The translations under genes were made by a program, and so were the position numbers. Below the pieces are notes generated by a model. The model did no database searches, was not told the origin of the DNA, and saw only the letters and a program-made list of their open reading frames with translations. Positions 5,843-10,962 of a DNA stretch of 10,962 nucleotides are shown here, piece by piece; position 1 is the stretch's first letter, and every line of letters starts with the position of its first letter. The stretch comes from Bordetella parapertussis (GTDB taxonomy: Bacteria; Pseudomonadota; Gammaproteobacteria; Burkholderiales; Burkholderiaceae_B), in NCBI GenBank assembly GCA_945911685.1, contig CAMEAW010000087.1:1-10962 (forward strand), in the 5' to 3' direction.

Positions 5843-6905
5843 TGTTCTCGCCCTCTGGGTACAACCAACAAGCCACTTGCGAACTTCCAAGCGTTTGAAG
5901 TTCGGGTCGCTCAATCTTGCAGCGATCCATCACTTTCACACACCGTGGGTTAAACGCACACCCTTGAGGGATCGCGTTCAGACGTGGCATGGTGCCGTCA
6001 ATTTGCACCAAGCGCTCAACGTGTTGGTGAATCGAGGGGATTGAGCCCATTAAGCCAACCGTATACGGGTGCCGTGGCGCATGGATCACATCACGCACTT
6101 TGCCAACCTCGGCAATACGACCGGCATACATCACCACCACACGGTCAGCCGTTTCGGCAATCACACCCATGTCGTGGGTGATCAGCATGACCGCTGCACC
6201 TTGCTCGCGACATAATTTTTTAAGCAACTCAATAATCTGCGCTTGAATCGACACGTCGAGCGCGGTGGTCGGTTCATCGGCCACGATCAGCTTGGGCTCG
6301 GCTGCGAGCGCTAGCGCAATCACCACACGTTGGCGCATACCACCTGAAAATTGATGAGGATAATGATCAATGCGCTCGCGCGCTGCTGGGATCCCAGTGG
6401 CCTCAAGCAATTCAATCGCACGGTTGCGCCCTTGCGACCAAGTGAGTGGCAAGTGCGTCACGATAGTTTCGGTGATTTGATGCCCAACTGTGTACAACGG
6501 ATTCAAAGACGTCAGTGGATCTTGAAAGATTGCACCGATCTCTCGACCCCGGATTTTGCGCATCTGATCGTCTGGCAATTGATCAATACGACGCCCAGCC
6601 AACAAAATCTCGCCCCCCGAGATGCGCCCCGGCGGCTCAAGCAGGCCAATAATCGCAGCGCCTGTCAGTGATTTGCCCGCGCCCGATTCACCGACCACAC
6701 CCACAACCTCGCCAGCTGCAATGCTGAACGACACCTCGTTTAAGGCTTTGAGCGTGCCGTGACGCGTTGTGAATTCGACGCTTAAGTTTTTGACCTCGAG
6801 GACATTAGCTGAATTCTTGGTCGCGATCCGTTCAACAGAATTTTCTGCAGCTGCTACGCCACCTGTACCGTTGCTCAGACCTTGAGTATTTGTCATTGTT
6901 GTCAT
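5832..6905 (-). CDS. Peptide ABC importer ATP-binding protein, DppD/OppD-like
   Basis: A 357-residue ATPase subunit. Walker A GESGAGKS is at 72-79, FQDPLTSLNP at 127-136, signature FSGGM at 186-190, Walker B ADEP with E211, and H-loop H244. The C-terminal oligopeptide-transporter domain has HPYTVGLMGSIP at 279-290 and Cys residues 316, 322, 329 and 346, like those that hold an Fe-S cluster in some OppD proteins. Residues 1-35 before VLEVKN form a Ser/Thr/Asn-rich, probably disordered leader. The start at 6905 lies 8 nt after the preceding permease stop; a second ATG at 6896 is possible, and neither has a strong ribosome site, so translational coupling is likely. The pair DppD/DppF hydrolyses ATP at the cytoplasmic face of the permease dimer. 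Confidence 0.93.
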   Translation of the reverse strand: MTTMTNTQGLSNGTGGVAAAENSVERIATKNSANVLEVKNLSVEFTTRHGTLKALNEVSFSIAAGEVVGVVGESGAGKSLTGAAIIGLLEPPGRISGGEILLAGRRIDQLPDDQMRKIRGREIGAIFQDPLTSLNPLYTVGHQITETIVTHLPLTWSQGRNRAIELLEATGIPAARERIDHYPHQFSGGMRQRVVIALALAAEPKLIVADEPTTALDVSIQAQIIELLKKLCREQGAAVMLITHDMGVIAETADRVVVMYAGRIAEVGKVRDVIHAPRHPYTVGLMGSIPSIHQHVERLVQIDGTMPRLNAIPQGCAFNPRCVKVMDRCKIERPELQTLGSSQVACWLYPEGENNER

Positions 6906-6913
6906 CGGGCAGC

Positions 6914-7828
6914 TCAGCTTAAACGCGGGTTCAAGGCATCACGCAGCCAGTCACCCAACAAGTTAACCGACAACACTAACAGTACCAGTGCCGCACCCGG
7001 AAAAATCGTAATCCACCACTCACCTGAAAACAGAAAGTCGTTACCAACACGAATCAAGGTGCCCAAAGACGGCGACGTCGGGGGCACACCCACGCCTAAA
7101 AAGGATAAAGTGGCCTCGGTGATGATCGCGGTGGCCAAGTGCACGGTTGCCAACACCAGCACGGGCCCCAGCACGTTGGGCAGTACGTGTCTGAACATAA
7201 TGACCGGTGATGAGATCCCGATCACACGAGCCGCTTGCACGTATTCACGATTTTTTTCAACCAGCGTTGAACCGCGCACGGTACGTGCATATTGAGGCCA
7301 GCCGGCAAGTGCAATCGCACCGACCAACACCGGAAACGCAATCACCTCGTGCATGTCGCCCGGCACCACGACACGCGCCACGCCGTCAATCAGCAACGCA
7401 ATCAAGATTGCCGGAAACGATAACTGGACATCAGCAATACGCATAATCAAGGCATCAATCCGACCGCCCGCATAGCCCGAGATCAATCCCAGCACTATCC
7501 CTAACAACATCGCGCCGATCACAGCCGCCAAGCCAATCAGCAAAGACACGCGCATGCCATACATCAGCGCAGAGAGCAGATCACGTCCTTGGCTATCCGT
7601 TCCCAGCAGATACTCTTGCGTGCCATCAGCGTGCCACACCGGCGGCTTCAAGGCATCAATCAAATTGATGGTGGCAAGATCAAACGGATTATGCGGTGCC
7701 AGCACATCTGCACCGAACGAAGCAATCAGCAAGATCGCTAACAGCACTGTCGCAACAATTGCCACAGGCGTATGCCGCCACGACCACGCTAGATCACCTT
7801 CCCAAAATTTTGCGAGGGCGCTTCTCAT
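6914..7828 (-). CDS. Peptide ABC importer permease, DppC/OppC-like
   Basis: A 304-residue inner-membrane subunit. It has an N-terminal cytoplasmic tail and first membrane helix at about 20-42, then a periplasmic stretch holding the family motif LLGTDSQGRDLLS at 74-86, followed by five more hydrophobic segments (about 93-118, 134-155, 162-182, 220-245, 272-294). The EAA coupling loop EYVQAARVIGISSPVIMFRH-LPN occupies about 195-218 and contacts the ATPases. TEATLSFLGVG-PP at 237-250 and NLLGDWLRDALNPRL at the C-terminus are hallmarks of DppC/OppC. Its ATG overlaps the stop of the upstream permease gene by one base (TGATG at 7830-7826), so translation is coupled. Confidence 0.95.
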   Translation of the reverse strand: MRSALAKFWEGDLAWSWRHTPVAIVATVLLAILLIASFGADVLAPHNPFDLATINLIDALKPPVWHADGTQEYLLGTDSQGRDLLSALMYGMRVSLLIGLAAVIGAMLLGIVLGLISGYAGGRIDALIMRIADVQLSFPAILIALLIDGVARVVVPGDMHEVIAFPVLVGAIALAGWPQYARTVRGSTLVEKNREYVQAARVIGISSPVIMFRHVLPNVLGPVLVLATVHLATAIITEATLSFLGVGVPPTSPSLGTLIRVGNDFLFSGEWWITIFPGAALVLLVLSVNLLGDWLRDALNPRLS

Positions 7829-8817
7829 CAGTGCCCACCCGAGTGTTTGCCTAAGCCGGCTCTTAAGCGGGGGTCGACCGCAAAATACAACAAATCCACC
7901 GTCAAATTAATCAATACAAAAATGAGAGATATCAAACACAGATACGCCGCCATGACCGGGATATCAGCAAACTGCACAGCTTGAATAAATAGTAGCCCCA
8001 TGCCTGGCCATTGAAAGACGGTTTCAGTCACAATCGCGAAGGCGATGATGCCTCCTAACTGCAACCCCATGATTGTAATCACTGGCACAAGCGTATTTTT
8101 CAGGGCATGTCCAAAATGGATGGCTCGTCTCGTCAAGCCTCGAGCGCGGGCGAACTTAATGTAATCCGTACGCAAGACCTCGAGCATTTCAGAGCGCACC
8201 AAACGTAAAACCAGGGCGACTTGAAACAACGATAAAGTCACGGCCGGTAAAACGAGATGCGTCCAACCGCTCTTCGTCAGCAACCCCGTTGTCCACCAGC
8301 CAAGCTTGATCGTGTCACCACGGCCGTAGCTGGGTAACCAGCCCAACGACACCGAAAAAATCAAGATCAACAAGATCCCAATTAAAAATGTTGGCAACGA
8401 TACCCCTAGCAACGAAAAAGCCAACAGCGCTTGCGACAATTTGCCATGGCGCTTTAACGCGGTATACACGCCCAAGGGCAAACCCACGAATAAAGCAATC
8501 AAGGCAGCAGCAATCGAGAGTTCTAACGTTGCCGGCAACCGTTCACGCAACAACGTCGAGACCTTTTGACCTTGTCGCAACGACAGCCCAAAATCGCCTT
8601 GAATCGCGTTAGTCAGAAAATGATAGAACTGCACGATCACGGGATCATTCAGACCTAAATCTTTTCGAAGCTGATCGCGCTCTGCAGGTGTCCCTTCTTG
8701 TCCCAACATAATCATCACCGGGTCGCCCACGTACTGAAAGAGCACAAAGGCAAGAAGCGCAACCGCAAGCAAAACGCCCGCGGCTTGTAGCAACCGGCGC
8801 AAAATAAAAGCAAACAT
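7828..8817 (-). CDS. Peptide ABC importer permease, DppB/OppB-like
   Basis: A 329-residue integral membrane subunit. Helix 1 is at about 9-29, then a periplasmic domain with GDPVMIMLGQ-GTPAERDQLR-LGLNDPVIVQF and GDFGLSLR (31-81), typical of DppB. Further helices lie at about 98-120, 130-158, 188-206, 246-268 and 288-315. The EAA loop DYIKFARARGLTRRAIHFGH-LKN runs over 218-241, followed by ETVFQWPGMGLLFIQAV at 265-281 and the closing DLLYFAVDPRLR, all conserved in this family. A GAGAG ribosome site precedes ATG 8817. It forms the heterodimeric pore with the DppC-like subunit. A stem-loop lies in the 60-bp gap between the binding-protein gene and this gene. Confidence 0.95.
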   Translation of the reverse strand: MFAFILRRLLQAAGVLLAVALLAFVLFQYVGDPVMIMLGQEGTPAERDQLRKDLGLNDPVIVQFYHFLTNAIQGDFGLSLRQGQKVSTLLRERLPATLELSIAAALIALFVGLPLGVYTALKRHGKLSQALLAFSLLGVSLPTFLIGILLILIFSVSLGWLPSYGRGDTIKLGWWTTGLLTKSGWTHLVLPAVTLSLFQVALVLRLVRSEMLEVLRTDYIKFARARGLTRRAIHFGHALKNTLVPVITIMGLQLGGIIAFAIVTETVFQWPGMGLLFIQAVQFADIPVMAAYLCLISLIFVLINLTVDLLYFAVDPRLRAGLGKHSGGH

Positions 8818-8834
8818 GGGCTCTCGACTTAGAC

Positions 8835-8868
8835 CAGTCTTGACTGAGCTTTTGCCCAGTCAAAACTG
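8835..8868 (-). promoter_or_regulatory. 15-bp intercistronic hairpin between binding-protein and permease genes
   Basis: Read on the transcribed (minus) strand, CAGTTTTGACTGGGC (8868-8854), loop AAAA, then GCTCAGTCAAGACTG (8849-8835). All 15 positions pair, with two G-U wobbles. No U-run follows, so it is not a typical intrinsic terminator. Such hairpins after binding-protein genes commonly protect the upstream mRNA from 3' decay and help produce more binding protein than permease. That role here is inference. Confidence 0.75.
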
Positions 8869-8877
8869 TTAGGGGGC

Positions 8878-10449
8878 TTAATTGATGGTGATTCTTTCTA
8901 CAACCGGACGATTATTCGGTTGATGCTTGATGTCGATGTTTTTCTTCATGGCCCAAGGGATCACCTGATCATGCAAGGGGATGGTGCCGAACTCTTGGGC
9001 ATGGATCGTGAAGGCTTCTTGGATCATTGCGGTGCGCTTGGCATCATCGATCTCTGTTTTGACCGCATCAATCAGCGCATCAACTTTTGGATTTGAATAA
9101 CCACCATAGTTAAAGGCCCCTGCAGCCCCCGTACCCTTGCTGCGAATCAGGGATTCGAGTGTGTAGTACGCATCAAAAGTGGGGACGCCCCAACCAAACA
9201 AATAGATACTGGTGTCTCCGTTAGCAACCTTTGGAAAGAACGTTGCCCGCGGCATGGCGTTGAGCTTGGTTTTAACGCCAATTTTGGCCCACATGGCAAC
9301 AACAGCTTGGCAAATGGCCTCGTCATTGATGTAACGGTTATTTGGGCAATCAATCGTAAACTCAAGATTGTTGTCGTAACCCGCCTCTTTTAATAAGGCA
9401 CGCGCCTTGACTAAATCATAAGGCACGCGTTTGCCGAGCGCCTCTGAGTACCCGTTGACTTGAGGCGAAATCATCGCGCCTGTGGGTAACGACATGCCAC
9501 GCATGACAGCTTTTTTGATCGTCTCAATATCAATCGCACGATACAGTGCCTCGCGCACCCGAACGTCAGTCAGTGGATTTTTTCCCTTGATGTTGCTGTA
9601 CTTCAACTCAGGGCTTTTCACATCCATCGCAATGTAGATGGTGCGATTTTCGTTACCATCAAGAACTTTGACCTGAGAGCGCAAACGCTCGATATCTTGC
9701 GCTGCAGGGTCCAACACAAAATCCACTTCACCGGATAACAGGGCCGCCGTGCGGGTGGCGTTTTGCTTAATCGGGGTGTAAACAATTTCAGTCACGTTAC
9801 CCTGCTTGGTCGGCTTACCCCACCAGTTTGGATTTTCAACGTAGACCGTTTTGATGTCGACCTCTCGCGATTTCAACATGTAAGGGCCTGTACCCATCGC
9901 GTTGCGTGCCGCGAAGCTTTCTTCTTTTTTATTGAAATCCTGAGGCAAAGCCGCATTGTTTTTCTCTGACCACGCTTTACTCATGATGCCTAGCGAAGGT
10001 AACTGGCGCAACAACACGGGGTTAGGCCCTGCGGTTGAGATCTCAACAGTCAAGGGATCGATCGCCTTGACATCACTGACGCCCGCAACATACGACTTGA
10101 ATTGCGACGAGGGCGCCATGGCACGCTTAAGCGAGAATACGACGTCGTCTGCGGTGAACGCAGAACCGTCATGAAACTTTACGCCGGCACGTAATTTAAA
10201 GCGCCACAAAGAGGGATTGATTTGCTCCCAAGATGTTGCCAACCCAGGGACCACCTCAAACTTTTCGTTGTAATTCAACAGTGGGTCATACACCCACAAG
10301 TTAGCTGCAATGTTCAAGCCTTCGTTTTGCGAATGCGGATCAAGCGTCAGGATATCGCCCTGACTGGTCCATTTGAAGGTTTTAGCTGTGCCTAAACTCG
10401 GCAAGAGCAACGCGGCGGCAAGCGCAGCAACAAGTAATGGACGACGCAT
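8878..10449 (-). CDS. Periplasmic peptide-binding protein, SBP family 5 (DppA/OppA-like)
   Basis: The 523-residue precursor has a Sec signal peptide: MRRP, hydrophobic core LLVAALAAALLLPSLG, and a probable signal peptidase I site after GTA at residue 22; no lipobox Cys is present. The mature part shows family 5 landmarks: ILTLDPHS at 33-40, the signature region GLATSWEQ-NPSLWRFKLR-GVKFHDGSAFTADDVVFSLKR at 69-109, NAMGTGPYMLKS, DVRVREALYRAIDIETIKKAV, and a C-terminal HDQVIPWAMKKNI. Length is normal (about 500-540). It delivers peptides or related solutes to the two permeases; the ligand cannot be named from sequence, and glutathione, dipeptides, opines or nickel complexes are all handled by relatives. 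A strong AAGGA ribosome site lies 6 nt before the ATG. It is the first gene of the five-gene operon. Confidence 0.95.
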   Translation of the reverse strand: MRRPLLVAALAAALLLPSLGTAKTFKWTSQGDILTLDPHSQNEGLNIAANLWVYDPLLNYNEKFEVVPGLATSWEQINPSLWRFKLRAGVKFHDGSAFTADDVVFSLKRAMAPSSQFKSYVAGVSDVKAIDPLTVEISTAGPNPVLLRQLPSLGIMSKAWSEKNNAALPQDFNKKEESFAARNAMGTGPYMLKSREVDIKTVYVENPNWWGKPTKQGNVTEIVYTPIKQNATRTAALLSGEVDFVLDPAAQDIERLRSQVKVLDGNENRTIYIAMDVKSPELKYSNIKGKNPLTDVRVREALYRAIDIETIKKAVMRGMSLPTGAMISPQVNGYSEALGKRVPYDLVKARALLKEAGYDNNLEFTIDCPNNRYINDEAICQAVVAMWAKIGVKTKLNAMPRATFFPKVANGDTSIYLFGWGVPTFDAYYTLESLIRSKGTGAAGAFNYGGYSNPKVDALIDAVKTEIDDAKRTAMIQEAFTIHAQEFGTIPLHDQVIPWAMKKNIDIKHQPNNRPVVERITIN

Positions 10450-10484
10450 GGTGTTTTCCTTAAATTGAGTATTGATTGTCTAGG

Positions 10485-10513
10485 ATATTGCCGCACTGTG
10501 GCGAGTGCGTCAA
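10485..10513 (-). promoter_or_regulatory. Candidate promoter of the peptide-importer operon
   Basis: TTGACG (5 of 6 to the -35 consensus) at 10513-10508 is followed after 17 bp by CAATAT at 10490-10485, a poor -10. An alternative -10, TATCCT, starts 3 bp further on with non-ideal 20-bp spacing. The element lies about 36-64 bp upstream of the binding-protein start, in the 205-bp gap after the acyl-CoA ligase gene. No clear intrinsic terminator is seen in that gap, so read-through from upstream is also possible. Confidence 0.3.
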
Positions 10514-10654
10514 TCAGAACGACGGCATTGCAGCTGTGAAATCAGCGCGCTAAGCCTTTGTTAGCCCCGTTTGTATCGCAAATCACGCCCGATGCACCTG
10601 CACAACGCTCACAGACTGCCCGTTGCATACAGACCAAGCAACCAGCAGCAAGGC

Positions 10655-10962
10655 CTAGCTACGGCCACCACGTTCAAGCAAAGCATCCACCACCACAGCA
10701 CCCTCACCGACCGCACCCACCATCACCGGATTTAAGTCCAACGAGGCGATACTTGGCCCAGCCGCTATCATGAGACGGCCAACCGACACGGCGACCTGCG
10801 CAAAGGCTTTAATATCCATCGGTGCATCGCCGCGTACCCCATCTAAAAGAGGTGCCATGCGTAAGCCGCGCAGCGCACGCTCAACTTGCTCAAGATTAAA
10901 GGGCGGTAACAGCACGACATAATCCTTTAGTGCCTCAACATACTTGCCGCCTGCACCGATCA
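10655..10962 (-). CDS. ATP-grasp acyl-CoA ligase (ADP-forming) family protein, C-terminal end (partial)
   Basis: The frame enters from the right window edge and ends at TAG 10657-10655, giving about 102 residues. The visible part reads IGAGGKYVEALKDYVVLLPP, then an ERALRGLRMAPLLDGVRGDA region, and ends with a SLDLNPVMVG motif and a short strand-like tail. This combination (a G-GG-(F/Y)VE-LKD strand, the L-APLL-G-RG segment, and the LDLNP(V/L) motif that completes the ATP-grasp site) is the C-terminus of ATP-grasp domains in ADP-forming acetate/acyl-CoA ligases and Pat-type protein acetyltransferases. The CoA-binding and ligase-CoA domains lie outside the window, so the exact member and substrate cannot be named. 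It lies upstream of the importer operon on the same strand, separated by 205 bp; a functional link is not evident. Confidence 0.85.
   Translation of the reverse strand, partial: IGAGGKYVEALKDYVVLLPPFNLEQVERALRGLRMAPLLDGVRGDAPMDIKAFAQVAVSVGRLMIAAGPSIASLDLNPVMVGAVGEGAVVVDALLERGGRS

Noticed and set aside
5843..5914. 24-residue upstream extension of the second ATPase
   Set aside because: It lies wholly inside the C-terminal coding part of the preceding ATPase gene; the ATG at 5842 has a GAGGGCGAG stretch upstream and an 11-nt coupling overlap.
6882..7295. 137-residue plus-strand frame across the permease/ATPase junction
   Set aside because: Antisense to two clear transporter genes, low-complexity composition, no recognisable domain.
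10558..10773. Pro/His-rich plus-strand frame of 71 aa
   Set aside because: Half of it is antisense to the ATP-grasp ligase tail and the rest is intergenic; composition looks random.

Overview
The window looks like ordinary chromosome of a Gram-negative proteobacterium, most likely a betaproteobacterium of the order Burkholderiales (an Alcaligenaceae-like background is my best guess). The reasons are the family types present (an EttA of 557 residues starting MAQYVYTMHR, a PaaY-type hexapeptide protein, a dppABCDF-ordered peptide importer with a signal-peptide-bearing binding protein) and roughly balanced base composition. The taxon is an inference from gene content only. I see no rRNA, tRNA, CRISPR array, insertion sequence or phage gene.

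Left part (1-1867). A metallo-beta-lactamase-fold protein of the AHL-lactonase type, cut by the window edge, and a hot-dog-fold acyl-CoA thioesterase lie together on the minus strand. Divergent from them is a PaaY-like gene on the plus strand. The divergent intergenic region carries two tandem copies of a 27-bp unit. Convergent to paaY is a 70-residue copper-chaperone-like HMA protein; about 70 bp upstream of it sits a perfect 16-bp palindrome resembling an FNR/ANR site.

Middle (1946-4697). A Phd/YefM antitoxin gene is broken by a TAA stop. The family C-terminal motif continues in frame after that stop, and no toxin gene follows. It directly abuts the 3' end of ettA, the ABC-F translational throttle. 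A divergent, very acidic protein of unknown function (171 aa) follows on the plus strand and ends with its stop codon interleaved with that of the transporter operon (CTAG).

Right part (4694-10962). A complete dipeptide/oligopeptide ABC importer is encoded on the minus strand in the order binding protein, permease, permease, ATPase, ATPase (10449 down to 4694). Coupling is very tight: 1-nt overlap B/C, 8-nt gap C/D, 11-nt overlap D/F. A strong 15-bp hairpin lies in the only sizeable internal gap (A/B). Upstream, at the window edge and on the same strand, is the C-terminal end of an ATP-grasp (ADP-forming) acyl-CoA ligase-like protein.

I found no convincing new multi-gene system. The points most worth a second look are the decayed antitoxin, the FNR-like operator in front of the HMA gene, the 27-bp tandem repeat between divergent genes, and the intra-operon hairpin.
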